DNA of 64,000 bases from Acidilobaceae archaeon (GTDB lineage Archaea > Thermoproteota > Thermoprotei_A > Sulfolobales > Acidilobaceae), in the NCBI GenBank assembly GCA_026413755.1, contig JAOAKH010000004.1:25859-89858 (forward strand), written 5' to 3'. Numbering within the stretch: position 1 is the stretch's first letter; each line of letters opens with the position of its first letter. A program made the translations under genes and the position numbers. The notes beneath the pieces are model-generated. The model did no database searches and was not told the DNA's origin. It was given only the letters and a program-made list of their open reading frames with translations. Shown one piece after another: positions 26,836 to 34,979 of this stretch.

Positions 26836-27911
26836 CTCTCTAGCAGCTCCTCGAGGGCCTTTCTACCCCCTTTCTTGATCTTCTCCAGCTCCTCTATTAG
26901 CGCTGGGACCACCTCCCTGTAGTCCCCTACCACCGAGTAGTCAGCTTGAGCGAATATAGGGGCCTCCGGGTCTATGTTTACGGCTATTATCCTCTGAGCC
27001 TCCCTCACGCCAAGCATGTGCTGAGCAGAGCCGCTTATGCCCACCGCCAAATAGAGTATGGGCTTAACGGACTTCCCCGTTTGACCTACTTGCATCTCGT
27101 GATCTGCCCACCCTGCGTCCACTGCTTTCCTAGATGCCCCCAAGGTCCCTCCGAGGAGCTCTGCCAGCTTTGCCAACAGCTTCATCCCCTCTGGGCCTCC
27201 TATGCCCCTGCCGCCTGAAACTATTACGCTTGCCTTCTCCACCCCCGACTTCGCCCTCTCGAGCCTCTCCCGAGAGATCAGCCTCACCTTCTGCTCTTCC
27301 CTCACGTTGGCCTTCTCAAAGATTACCTCCCCTTTCTTGCCCTCGTCTCTCCTCGGCACAGGGAACACATTAGGTCTGGCAGTCCCTATCTGTGGCCTCC
27401 TGAAGGGAGTCTTTATGTAGGCTAACAATATGGCAGCAAAGGGAGGCCTTATGAGCAGCACGTCCCTAGTAGTTTCGTCCACGTCGAAGTCAGTGCAGTC
27501 TGCAGTTATGCCCGCCTTGAGCGCGTTGGCAATGTACGGCGCGAATTCCCTTCCCCTCCTGGTCCCTGCTGCCAAGATCACTGAGGGCTTGTACTTCCTT
27601 GCCAGCTCCACTACCACGTTTCCGAAAACCCTAGGGTAGTAGGTGGAGAGCCTCTCGTCGTCAACCACTATGACCCTATCTGCGCCGTACTTTATGACAT
27701 CCTCTGCAAGCTGGGAGACTCCATGTCCTATTAGCACCCCTACTAGGCTCTCCTTTAGCTTGTCCGCTATGGTCCTCCCGGGAGTGAGCATCTGCAGGCT
27801 TGCCTCGTTCAGCCTCCCCTCCTCTGCCTCTACGACAACCCAGACGTCCTTGAACTCCTCGGGCTGCTCGCAAGGCCACTCTGGGCAGAGCTTGTCGCAC
27901 TCCACCTTCAC
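26826..27911 (-). CDS. fixB: Electron transfer flavoprotein alpha subunit (FixB/EtfA)
   Basis: 361 residues. The C-terminal FAD domain shows VSGGRGIGGPEGM, GASRKAVDAGWADHEMQVGQTGK and YLAVGISGSAQHMLGV, then INIDPEAPIFAQADY-type (VNIDPEAPIF). The N-terminal domain is preceded by a Cys pair segment (CDKLCPEWPC), which is unusual for EtfA and could hold an extra Fe-S ligand set. The start is GTG 27911, sharing a base with the fixA stop, with GGTGAGC upstream. It is the last gene of fixCXAB. Confidence 0.9.
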   Translation of the reverse strand: MKVECDKLCPEWPCEQPEEFKDVWVVVEAEEGRLNEASLQMLTPGRTIADKLKESLVGVLIGHGVSQLAEDVIKYGADRVIVVDDERLSTYYPRVFGNVVVELARKYKPSVILAAGTRRGREFAPYIANALKAGITADCTDFDVDETTRDVLLIRPPFAAILLAYIKTPFRRPQIGTARPNVFPVPRRDEGKKGEVIFEKANVREEQKVRLISRERLERAKSGVEKASVIVSGGRGIGGPEGMKLLAKLAELLGGTLGASRKAVDAGWADHEMQVGQTGKSVKPILYLAVGISGSAQHMLGVREAQRIIAVNIDPEAPIFAQADYSVVGDYREVVPALIEELEKIKKGGRKALEELLESYT

Positions 27912-28753
27912 TAAAGCTCACCCCCCACGAGACCCTTCAGGACTTCCCTCAGCTTCTCGTCATGGACCATCTTAGCAATGATCCAGCGCGCCGCGTCCTT
28001 CCCGTCCTTGGGCCTGTAGACCTCTTTCTTCCTTGGCACTTCGGGCATATCTATCGTCTTGGCCACTATGGTGGGAGACCCCTTCAGGCCCACGCACCGA
28101 GGATCTAGCTTCAGGTCCGCGTTCGTCCACGTCAAGACCCTTTTCTCTAGCTTTGCCCTCAGCTTGCTGCTCAGGCTCACGGGCCTCGGCTTGAAGGCCT
28201 TTATCGCTATGCTCAGCACTGCGGGGGTCTCTACCTCATACTCCTCCTCGTAGTCCTCCAGCTCCCTCCAGACCCTCAGCAGCTTCCCGCCCACGGGCTC
28301 CACGCGTTTGACGTAGTACAGGTAAGGCCAGTCGAGCCAGCTAGCCACCTGCGCTTGCACATGGGAGGTGCTGGAGTCTATAGTTTCGTGCCCAAAGATA
28401 GCCAGGTCTACCTCCCCTATCTCCGCAGCTATTTTCCTTATGGCGTGAGAGAGCACGTAACTAGTAGCCCAAGTGTCCGCCCCAGCGAAGGCCCTGTCTG
28501 TAACGAGTATTGCCCTGTCCACTCCCATGCCCAGCACGAGCTCCAGCCCCTTCACGGCGGGCGGCGGGGCCATAGATATGGCTATTACCTCCCCTCCCGT
28601 TTTTTCCCTTAGCCTCAAGGCAGCTTCCACTGCCGGCAGGTCGTGGGGGTTGACTATGGAGGGCACTCCCTTCCTTATTAGCGTGCCCGTCTCCGGATCA
28701 AACCTCACTGCCTGCGTGTTAGGGACCCACTTTATGCCCACTACTATCCTCAT
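27911..28753 (-). CDS. fixA: Electron transfer flavoprotein beta subunit (FixA/EtfB)
   Basis: 280 residues: RIVVGIKWVPNTQAVRFD at the start, IVNPHDLPAVEAALRL, and the nucleotide segment DRAFAGADTWATSYVL, as in FixA-type proteins that carry the bifurcating flavin together with FixB. I choose ATG 28753, because GGTGAG lies 4-9 bp upstream; GTG 28762 is in frame but is part of that SD-like site. It lies directly downstream of fixX. Confidence 0.9.
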   Translation of the reverse strand: MRIVVGIKWVPNTQAVRFDPETGTLIRKGVPSIVNPHDLPAVEAALRLREKTGGEVIAISMAPPPAVKGLELVLGMGVDRAILVTDRAFAGADTWATSYVLSHAIRKIAAEIGEVDLAIFGHETIDSSTSHVQAQVASWLDWPYLYYVKRVEPVGGKLLRVWRELEDYEEEYEVETPAVLSIAIKAFKPRPVSLSSKLRAKLEKRVLTWTNADLKLDPRCVGLKGSPTIVAKTIDMPEVPRKKEVYRPKDGKDAARWIIAKMVHDEKLREVLKGLVGGEL

Positions 28754-28762
28754 TTTGCTCAC

Positions 28763-29053
28763 CTACGTGTACCTATATTGTATTCCCCTGCCGCTCTTGG
28801 GGAACTCCCATCTTATCTGCTGAGGGGTGCTGAGGACCCTACAGGTCCCGCACTCCACGCAGCCCTCGTAGCTCATTAGCAGCTTGTCGCCCGCCATGGA
28901 GTAACAGCCCATGGGGCAGAGGAGTTGCAAGGCCTTCTGCGGCAGCCCGTCCTGCCTTAGGATCTCTATGTGCCTCTCCTCGTCCACGTCCCACACGTTG
29001 CGCCTTAGCAGCTCCTCCAGCTTCAGGGGCCTTAGCCTGGAGGGCTGACTCAT
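28763..29053 (-). CDS. fixX: Ferredoxin-like protein FixX
   Basis: 96 residues. CPMGCYS followed by YEGCVECGTCRV gives the ligands for the [4Fe-4S] cluster of FixX, and the tail PKSGRGIQYRY is family-typical. ATG 29053 overlaps the fixC stop by 4 bp (ATGA). Confidence 0.9.
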   Translation of the reverse strand: MSQPSRLRPLKLEELLRRNVWDVDEERHIEILRQDGLPQKALQLLCPMGCYSMAGDKLLMSYEGCVECGTCRVLSTPQQIRWEFPKSGRGIQYRYT

Positions 29054-30342
29054 ATCCTCCTCACCACCCTCCCCACCTTAAGCATGAGCCTGAGCATGTT
29101 TATCTCCTCCTCCTGGGCAGAGGTCTTCAAGGCCTCCAGGAGCGTGGGCTCTGCGTAGTCGGCCTCGAAGACCTTGGAGGCGGCCCTCACGAGGAAGGGG
29201 GGCACTTTGGAGAAGAAGAAGGGATCCCCGAAGATCTCTGCCACGCCGCTGTGATCTACTAGCTCTTTGTACACGTAGCTCTTCCTCAACCTCTCCTCGT
29301 ACCCCCTCAGGTTCTCCTCCGTGAAGCCTCCCTTGTCCCTAGCCTCCAGCACTGCCTCTGCCGCAACCCTTGCGCTGGTGACCGCGGTGTCCACGCCGCG
29401 TATGGTGTAGCCCGCGTTGACCAGCATGCCCGCCGCGTCCCCCACGACGAGCAGCCCGTTCGCATAGAGCCTCTTAGGGGCAAAGCGGAGACCTCCCTCC
29501 ACTGTCATCCTCCCTCCGTACTCTATCACGTCTGCCTCCTTCCAGTAGTGCCTGAAGTAGGGGTGCGTCCTGAAGTTTTCCAGGAGCCTTGAGATGTGAT
29601 CGCGCAGCACCCCCTTCTCTGCGGCCTCTGCACCGTAGCCCACGTTCAGCACGATCCCTATGCTTATCGTGTCCCTCATGGTGTACACGAAGCCCCCTCC
29701 CGGGATCCCGAGGGTCACGTCGCCCAGCACTAGCCAGGAGAGGCCCTCGTCCCTCTCTAGCCCAAACCTCTCCTCTATAAGCCTCGGATCAAGGCTGATC
29801 ACCTCCTTCGCTGCCACAGCCATATGGTAAGGGTTAGGCCTGTCCGCGAGCCCCAACTTCTCGAGCAAGAGCCTGTTAGCGCCCTCTGCATCTATTACTA
29901 CGTCTGCCGCCACGAAGTCCCCTCCGCTCCTCACCCCCACGACCCTCCCGTCTTTCACCACTATCTCCTCCACCACCACCTCGTCCAGGAAAAGCGCCCC
30001 CGCCGCCTCAGCCTTCCTCGCCATCCAGGCAGCCAGCTCCGTAAGGGGCGAGGTGAAGGCCACCCTGCGCCCTAGTTTGTACTCAAGAGTTATGGCCCTC
30101 TCGCCCCAGAGGACGCTTATCCTCTCTTTTGTTACCCACCTGTGTATTGGGGCCTCCTTGTCCAGCTCAGGCCACACGTCCCTCAGCGGCTGCGCGTAGG
30201 CCTTGCCTCCCCAGAGGAGCTTGCTACCGGCCCCCCTCCCCCTCTCTAGGAGGAGCACCTTGAGGCCAGCCTTGGCGAGCAGGTATGCAGCCGTTGAGCC
30301 TGCAGGACCTGCGCCCACGACAACTACGTCGAACTTGTTCAC
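29050..30342 (-). CDS. fixC: Electron-transfer flavoprotein:quinone oxidoreductase-type flavoprotein FixC
   Basis: 430 residues starting with the FAD loop VVVGAGPAGSTAAYLLAKAG and LLLERGRGAGSKLLWGG. GLLVVGDAAGMLVNAGYTIRGVDTAV is the second FAD contact. FixC passes one electron of the FixAB pair to quinone while the other reduces ferredoxin. GTG 30342 starts the fixCXAB operon. About 97 bp of divergent promoter sequence (30343-30439) separates it from the PfkB gene. Confidence 0.92.
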   Translation of the reverse strand: MNKFDVVVVGAGPAGSTAAYLLAKAGLKVLLLERGRGAGSKLLWGGKAYAQPLRDVWPELDKEAPIHRWVTKERISVLWGERAITLEYKLGRRVAFTSPLTELAAWMARKAEAAGALFLDEVVVEEIVVKDGRVVGVRSGGDFVAADVVIDAEGANRLLLEKLGLADRPNPYHMAVAAKEVISLDPRLIEERFGLERDEGLSWLVLGDVTLGIPGGGFVYTMRDTISIGIVLNVGYGAEAAEKGVLRDHISRLLENFRTHPYFRHYWKEADVIEYGGRMTVEGGLRFAPKRLYANGLLVVGDAAGMLVNAGYTIRGVDTAVTSARVAAEAVLEARDKGGFTEENLRGYEERLRKSYVYKELVDHSGVAEIFGDPFFFSKVPPFLVRAASKVFEADYAEPTLLEALKTSAQEEEINMLRLMLKVGRVVRRI

Positions 30343-30439
30343 GATATCTAACCCTTTCGCTTTCGTCTAAAATCTAGAACCTATATGTTATGTCTATACC
30401 AGAATAATTAATAACCCACGGAGGAGAGTGGGGGGCGCC

Positions 30440-31318
30440 TTGCGGTTCGTGAGCGTGGGCAACCTTAACCTAGACGTCAATGCGTTCCTGAGCGAGCACC
30501 CTCGCGTGGGCGAGAACGCCATAGCTGAGGGCCTGTGGGTGGGGGCTGGGGGAGCAGCAGCTAACTACGCGGTCATGCTAGCCTCTCTCGGGAGAAGCGT
30601 GAGCCTAGTCTCTCTCGTAAGCCCTCTCGCCGTAAGGGCAGGGCTCCTGCAGAGGCTCGTGGAGGCGGGAGTTGACGTGTCATATGTTAGAGTAATAGAG
30701 GGGGAGCCTAACGTGGCTCTGATCATAACTGCAAAGCGCGAGCTCTCACGCACTGTAATTTCCTACAGGGGCGTTAGCAGGCAGCTGAGAGGGGACATGG
30801 TGCCCTCTGGGGATCACTTGCACTTTGCAAGCGTGAGGCCCAGCCTGGTCCTGGAGGCGGCGAGGAGGGCCCCCCTCTCCAGCTACGATCCGGGAGGGGA
30901 GAGCTTCAAGGACCCGAGGGGCGTGGCAGAAGCTGTCAGCGAGGTGAGCTGGGTCTTCCTCAACGAGAGGGAGTGTAAGGCGGTAGCCAGGGACCCGTCG
31001 GAGCTCCTCAGGGGGAGGAGCGAGATGGTGATAGTTAAGAGAGGGCCCCGCGGGGCGCTTCTGGTCTCTGCGGACTCTAGGCTCGAGGCCTCTGCGCCCT
31101 CCCTCGGCGAGCCCGTGGACGTCACGGGGACTGGGGACGCGTTTGATGCCGTCTTCAACGCTGTCTTCCTCAAAACGCGCGACCCGGAGCTCTCGCTCAG
31201 GGCTGCCTCGGTAGCTGGGGCGCTCAAGTCTACAAGGCTAGGCAGCAGCAACATGCCTTCCCGCGAGGAGCTCGCTAAGGCCTTCAAGGACATATACGGG
31301 GAGGAGCTAGAGCTTTGA
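30440..31318 (+). CDS. PfkB-family sugar or nucleoside kinase
   Basis: 292 residues: the RFVSVGNLNLDVNAF start, GAGGAAANYAVMLASLG (substrate side), and the anion hole DVTGTGDAFDAVF with the catalytic Asp. ATP-dependent phosphorylation of a sugar, nucleoside or related alcohol is expected; the substrate is unknown. TTG 30440 is preferred because GGAGGAGAG lies about 12 bp upstream. GTG 30428 in frame overlaps that site. Confidence 0.88.
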   Translation: MRFVSVGNLNLDVNAFLSEHPRVGENAIAEGLWVGAGGAAANYAVMLASLGRSVSLVSLVSPLAVRAGLLQRLVEAGVDVSYVRVIEGEPNVALIITAKRELSRTVISYRGVSRQLRGDMVPSGDHLHFASVRPSLVLEAARRAPLSSYDPGGESFKDPRGVAEAVSEVSWVFLNERECKAVARDPSELLRGRSEMVIVKRGPRGALLVSADSRLEASAPSLGEPVDVTGTGDAFDAVFNAVFLKTRDPELSLRAASVAGALKSTRLGSSNMPSREELAKAFKDIYGEELEL

Positions 31319-31345
31319 GCTCCCGCAGCAGAGAGGGGGAAGAGC

Positions 31346-31570
31346 TTGAAGCACAAGTGCCTTGCGTGCGGCCGCCCCTTCCCACAAGGGCAGGGCATAG
31401 TGATCTCTAGAGGGGGCCTGGAGCTAAGGTTCCACAGCAGCAAGTGCGCGGCCAAGTTCTTCAGGGCCTTCTTCGAGAGAGCGAACAGTCCCTGCCTGGA
31501 AGAAATGGCTAGGCTGGCAAGGGATATGGAGAGGTCGCTGGAGGAGAGGGCGGCTAAGAAGAGGATATGA
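31346..31570 (+). CDS. Small zinc-ribbon protein of L24e/TRASH type
   Basis: 74 residues: CLACGRPFPQGQGIVISRGG, then LRFHSSKCAAKFFRAF, a CxxC...HxxxC pattern like ribosomal L24e and TRASH metal-sensing fingers. The long basic helix after it is not typical of L24e, so its role is open. The start is TTG 31346 with GAGGGGGAAG upstream. Its stop overlaps the MoaDE start (ATGA). Confidence 0.65.
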   Translation: MKHKCLACGRPFPQGQGIVISRGGLELRFHSSKCAAKFFRAFFERANSPCLEEMARLARDMERSLEERAAKKRI

Positions 31571-32331
31571 AAAAGCATGATAAGCTCCGGGGAGTAGCTC
31601 CTGAGGGGACTCTCGTGAAGGTGAGGGTGAAACTTTACTCCCTCTTCAGAGACGCTATGGGCTCCTCGGAACTGCTCATCGCGCTGCCCGACGGTTCCTC
31701 CGTGGGGGACCTGCTGGAGGCCCTCATGAAGGACGAGAGGTTCGAGAGGGCTTACAGGACCCTCAACGGCTCCCTGGTCGTGCTGGATGAGGAGGGGGGT
31801 AGGTTGGAGCGGGAGGACAAAGTAGGCCCGCTGGTCCACCTCATGCCCCCGCCTGCCGGGGGTGCTCACGTGGAGGTGGGCGTGCTGAAGGGCTCCGAGC
31901 TGGACCTTGCGGGCGTGATCGGCAGGCTCTCGAAGGCCTCGAGGGGCGCCGTCGCTGTCTTCGTGGGGCACGTGAAGGGCTACAACGCGGGGGAGAGGGT
32001 AGAGGGTTTGTACTACGAGCACTCGGAGGAGCTCCTAGAGAGAGTGCTAAGGAGGATAGCAGAGGAGGAGGCAAGGAAGTGGGGGCTGAGCGGCGTGGCA
32101 ATATATCACTACGTGGGCTGGAGGAGGGTCGGGGAAATGACCATAGCGGTGGCAGTTGCAGGGGGCTCTAGGAGCGAGGTGCTCCCAGCGCTGGCAGAGG
32201 TGGTGGAGAGGGTGAAGCACGAGGCGCCCATATGGAAGGTGGAGCACAGGGAGTCTGGGAAGTACTACATATTGGGAGACAAAGTGATCAAGTTCGAGGG
32301 GAGCCCCTCATCTTTGCCCACATCTCCCTAG
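31567..32331 (+). CDS. MoaD-MoaE fusion, molybdopterin synthase
   Basis: 254 residues. The first ~95 are a MoaD ubiquitin-like fold (VKLYSLFRDAMGSSELLIALP) ending PPPAGGAH, so the Gly-Gly that must carry the thiocarboxylate is internal. MoaE follows: GAVAVFVGHVKGYNAG, LYYEHSEELLERVL, HYVGWRRVGEM, and EAPIWKVEHRESGKYY with the catalytic Lys. Free MoaD needs a C-terminal Gly, so the chain is probably cleaved after GG, as known for the similar MoaX of Mycobacterium tuberculosis. ATG 31567 is coupled to the gene before. Confidence 0.9.
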   Translation: MKKHDKLRGVAPEGTLVKVRVKLYSLFRDAMGSSELLIALPDGSSVGDLLEALMKDERFERAYRTLNGSLVVLDEEGGRLEREDKVGPLVHLMPPPAGGAHVEVGVLKGSELDLAGVIGRLSKASRGAVAVFVGHVKGYNAGERVEGLYYEHSEELLERVLRRIAEEEARKWGLSGVAIYHYVGWRRVGEMTIAVAVAGGSRSEVLPALAEVVERVKHEAPIWKVEHRESGKYYILGDKVIKFEGSPSSLPTSP

Positions 32332-32455
32332 CCTTCCCTAACGCCTCCTCTGCGCTCTCTGCAGAAACGTTTATGATCACCTTAGTTCCCTTCACCCTTA
32401 CCTTGAACCTCCTTGAGTCGTGCTGCACGTACTCCTCCACTACCTCGAACTCCAA
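32288..32455 (-). CDS. Small conserved-looking protein of unknown function
   Basis: A 55-residue frame from TTG 32455, with GGGGGT about 6 nt upstream, to TGA 32288. EVVEEYVQHDSRRFKVRVKG, VIINVSAESAEEALGKA suggests beta-beta-beta-alpha, similar in size to small nucleic-acid or regulatory proteins. It overlaps the 3' end of the MoaDE gene by 44 bp on the other strand. Codon use is natural for the region, but I recognise no family. Confidence 0.5.
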   Translation of the reverse strand: MEFEVVEEYVQHDSRRFKVRVKGTKVIINVSAESAEEALGKAREMWAKMRGSPRT

Positions 32456-32469
32456 GGCAGACCCCCAAT

Positions 32470-32513
32470 GATACTAAGCCTATTATTTTAGTTTTAATTA
32501 ATCTATATAAGCG
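32470..32513 (+). promoter_or_regulatory. AT-rich promoter of the class III aminotransferase gene
   Basis: TTTTAGTTTTAATTAATC lies about 18-35 bp upstream of GTG 32514, the spacing expected for a leaderless archaeal message. TATATAAG (32500-32507) is too near the start codon to be its TATA box. Confidence 0.5.
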
Positions 32514-33854
32514 GTGAAGATCGTGAAGGCCCCCCTTATTAGGGTAACGCCCCCAGGCCCCAGGGCAAGGGAAATAGTGGAGAAGGACAGCAAGCTCCTT
32601 ATGCAGTCCTTTGCGCGCTGGTACCCCCTCGTCGTGAAACGAGGCTTCAACGCTGTGCTAGAGGACGTGGACGGGAACTTGTACATAGACTTCAATTCGG
32701 GCATAGCCGTAACGAACGTGGGGCACTCCCACCCAAAGGTGGTTGAGGCCATAAAGGCCCAGGCAGAGAAGTTCCTCCACTACTCGCTAACGGACTTCTA
32801 CTACGAGCTCGCCGTAGAGGCCGCGGAGATCTTGACTAAGATAAGCCCGGTGAAGGAGGGAAAGGTCTTCTTCACTAACAGCGGCACGGAGAGCAATGAG
32901 GCCGCGCTCAAGGTGGCGAGGGGGTACTTCAAGGGCACCAGGCCCTACGTGATCTCCTTCATTGGCTCCTTCCACGGCAGGACTTACGGCTCCATGAGCC
33001 TCTCTGCAAGCAAGCCGGTGCACAAAAGGCACTTCAGCCCGCTTGTGCCGGGCATAATACACGTGCCTTTCCCCTACCCATACCGCTGCCCCTTCAAGGC
33101 CTCCAGCCCTGAGGAGTGCGCTGAGATGGCGCTCTCGTTCATGGAAGAGTGGATCTTCGGGAGGCTAGTGGATCCCGGCGAGGTCTCCGCCGTTTTCTTC
33201 GAGCCCATACTCGGCGAGGGAGGCTACGTGGTGCCGCCCGACAACTTCCTGCCGGGCCTTGAGAGGCTAGCGAAGAAGCACGGCATACTGCTTGTCGCAG
33301 ACGAGGTGCAGACGGGCTTTGGGAGGACAGGGAGGTGGTTTGCGTGCGAGCACTGGGGAGTCTCGCCAGACGTAGTCTCCCTCGCAAAGGGGATCTCGGC
33401 CGGGCTGCCGGCAGGGGCGATAGTGGGAAGGGGGGAGGTCATGTCCCTGCCTCCCGGGGCTCACGCTAACACGTTCGGCGGGAACCCTGTGGCCCTTGCC
33501 GCCTTCAAGGCCTCTGTGGAGGTGCTTAGCGAGGGCTACGTAGAGAGGGCAGCCAGGCTAGGCAAGGAGGCGCTAAGCTACCTGGAGAGCAGGCTTAGCG
33601 ACGTGGAGCTCGTGGGCGACATAAGGGGCAAAGGGTTCATGATAGGCGTTGAGCTGGTGAAGAGCAGGAGGACGAAGGAGCCCGCCAGGAAGGAGCTCGA
33701 GGCCGTCCTCATGGAGTCCTTCAAGAGGGGGGTGCTGCCCATCGGCGCGGGCATGTCCACTGTGAGGATAGCGCCGCCGCTGACCATAGAGGAGGAGCTC
33801 CTCTTCACAGGGCTGGACATAGTCTCAAAGGTAATTAGGGAGGTAGGCTCCTAA
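32514..33854 (+). CDS. Class III PLP aminotransferase (4-aminobutyrate / ornithine type)
   Basis: 446 residues with the full class III pattern: NSGIAVTNVGHSHPKVVEAI, FFTNSGTESNEAALKVAR, SFHGRTYGSMSL, FFEPILGEGGYVVPP, LVADEVQTGFGRTG (cofactor Asp) and LAKGISAGLPAGAIVG with the Schiff-base Lys. Length and N-terminus fit 4-aminobutyrate or ornithine/acetylornithine-type enzymes; the two cannot be separated by eye. The start is GTG 32514. Confidence 0.9.
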   Translation: MKIVKAPLIRVTPPGPRAREIVEKDSKLLMQSFARWYPLVVKRGFNAVLEDVDGNLYIDFNSGIAVTNVGHSHPKVVEAIKAQAEKFLHYSLTDFYYELAVEAAEILTKISPVKEGKVFFTNSGTESNEAALKVARGYFKGTRPYVISFIGSFHGRTYGSMSLSASKPVHKRHFSPLVPGIIHVPFPYPYRCPFKASSPEECAEMALSFMEEWIFGRLVDPGEVSAVFFEPILGEGGYVVPPDNFLPGLERLAKKHGILLVADEVQTGFGRTGRWFACEHWGVSPDVVSLAKGISAGLPAGAIVGRGEVMSLPPGAHANTFGGNPVALAAFKASVEVLSEGYVERAARLGKEALSYLESRLSDVELVGDIRGKGFMIGVELVKSRRTKEPARKELEAVLMESFKRGVLPIGAGMSTVRIAPPLTIEEELLFTGLDIVSKVIREVGS

Positions 33855-34026
33855 GCGAGTAGAGCACCTTTTTCCTCTCCTGGCTTGCCACCTTCACGAT
33901 CTCCCCAGCCCTAACCATGTCTGCCACCACTCTCCTCAGCTCCTCCGGCTCCCCTCCGATCTCCCTCAGCAGCTCCTCAAAGCTCATGGGGCCCCTTCTG
34001 AGAGCCTCCAGAACCCTCTCCCTCAG
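33835..34026 (-). CDS. Small winged-helix protein, apparent CTG start
   Basis: A frame of 63 residues reads RERVLEALRRGPMSFEELL, REIGGEPEELRRVVADMV, then SQERKKVLYSL, which is a tidy winged helix. No ATG, GTG or TTG precedes its first helix; CTG 34026 does, sharing bases with the TGA of the upstream winged-helix gene (CTGA) and following GGGGAGAGGG. From ATG 33987 only 50 residues remain and the first helix is lost. It probably acts with its neighbour as a regulator. The 3' end overlaps the aminotransferase gene by 20 bp. Confidence 0.5.
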   Translation of the reverse strand: MRERVLEALRRGPMSFEELLREIGGEPEELRRVVADMVRAGEIVKVASQERKKVLYSLRSLPP

Positions 34027-34256
34027 CCCTCTCCCCAGAACCTCCTGCCTGCAGGACTATATATTACCTTGTAGGCCCTGTTTGAGTACCTCTTTACAGC
34101 GCCCTCCTCCTCCAGCCTGGCGAGTATCTTCCCAGCGCTCCTCGTGGAGACCCCGAGCATGGAGCTCAGCCTCTGCACTGTTACGTAGTTAACCCTGCTC
34201 TCCCTGATCATCTCAGCTATGCCCTCCAGGCTCACCTTCACCCTCACCGACCTCAC
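34023..34256 (-). CDS. Small winged-helix DNA-binding protein
   Basis: 77 residues from GTG 34256: SLEGIAEMIRESRVNYVTVQ, RLSSMLGVSTRSAGKILARL, then EEEGAVKRYSNRAYKVIY, a winged helix with recognition helix and wing. The frame is open further upstream (to 34364), but that part is Pro/Leu-rich and unlike a protein. A TATA-like CTAAATGCTTTAG (34299-34316) lies between this gene and the divergent one at 34345. Confidence 0.62.
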   Translation of the reverse strand: MRSVRVKVSLEGIAEMIRESRVNYVTVQRLSSMLGVSTRSAGKILARLEEEGAVKRYSNRAYKVIYSPAGRRFWGEG

Positions 34257-34344
34257 CGCTGGAGGAGGGCGGCAAGGGAGGGGGAGAGGGAGGGCCGGAT
34301 CTAAAGCATTTAGGTCCAGCCCGGCGCTGAGCGTGGGAGCAAGC

Positions 34345-34623
34345 ATGGCAAAGGGCCTTAGCAAGTACAGGAGCCTCGTGGAGGCCCTGGGGCTGAGGCA
34401 GGTGGACGTGTATAGGGTTAGGAGGGGAGAGAGGGAGCAGGAGCTCGTGAGGCTTTATGACCCGGCTAGCGGCAAAGTGATCTTGGTGGACCTCGGCACA
34501 GTGAGGGAGTCGCTTAGCCTAGAAGAGTACCTTGACAGGGTGCTGGAGGCCGCCGGCAAACACGGCATAAGGGTGAGCGACAAGAGGTTGCAGACCGTGA
34601 GGGCTCAGATCAAGGGGGGATAG
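34345..34623 (+). CDS. Conserved-looking hypothetical protein
   Basis: 92 residues from ATG 34345: KYRSLVEALGLRQVDVYRV, ELVRLYDPASGKVILVDLG, then SLEEYLDRVLEAAGKHGIRV. Alpha-beta-beta-alpha arrangement, charged and soluble. I recognise no family. It is followed 15 bp later by the alkyltransferase gene and is divergent from the winged-helix pair. Confidence 0.55.
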   Translation: MAKGLSKYRSLVEALGLRQVDVYRVRRGEREQELVRLYDPASGKVILVDLGTVRESLSLEEYLDRVLEAAGKHGIRVSDKRLQTVRAQIKGG

Positions 34624-34637
34624 CCTTCCCCCTCCTG

Positions 34638-34979
34638 GTGCTTGAGGGCAGAAAGCTGAGGAGGGCCCGCGAGCAGGACTATGCAGAGGCCCTGAAGGCC
34701 CTGCTCCTCCTCGTGCCGCCGGGCAAGGCGATCAGCTACAAGGAGCTAGCCAGGGCGCTGGGCGTGAGCCCCAGGTACGTAGGGAGGCTCCTGTCGAGGA
34801 ACGAGGAGCTAGTGGCGATCCCCTGCCACAGGGTGGTCAGGGAGGACGGCAGGGTGGGCGGCTACAGGCTCAGGAGCGGCATGAAGCTCAGGCTCCTGAG
34901 GCTAGAGGGGGCGGTCAGGGGGAGCAAGGTGCCCAGGGAGAACATGGTCTCTATATCAGCCCCAGCCTCCTCATTGTAG
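34638..34979 (+). CDS. Methylated-DNA--protein-cysteine methyltransferase, catalytic domain only
   Basis: 113 residues: GKAISYKELARALGVSPRYVG is the helix-turn-helix, and AIPCHRVVREDGRVGGYR is the active site with the acceptor Cys in PCHR. The domain removes alkyl groups from O6-guanine in a suicide reaction. It lacks the ~50-residue N-terminal domain of standard archaeal Ogt, so it has the size of alkyltransferase-like proteins, yet it keeps the Cys those proteins have lost. The start is GTG 34638. The last 29 bp overlap the convergent kinase-like gene. Confidence 0.82.
   Translation: MLEGRKLRRAREQDYAEALKALLLLVPPGKAISYKELARALGVSPRYVGRLLSRNEELVAIPCHRVVREDGRVGGYRLRSGMKLRLLRLEGAVRGSKVPRENMVSISAPASSL

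Noticed and set aside
30883..32022. 379-codon ORF on the minus strand
   Set aside because: It lies antisense to the PfkB, zinc-ribbon and MoaDE genes, which have clear families; the antisense product is low in sense and resembles nothing.
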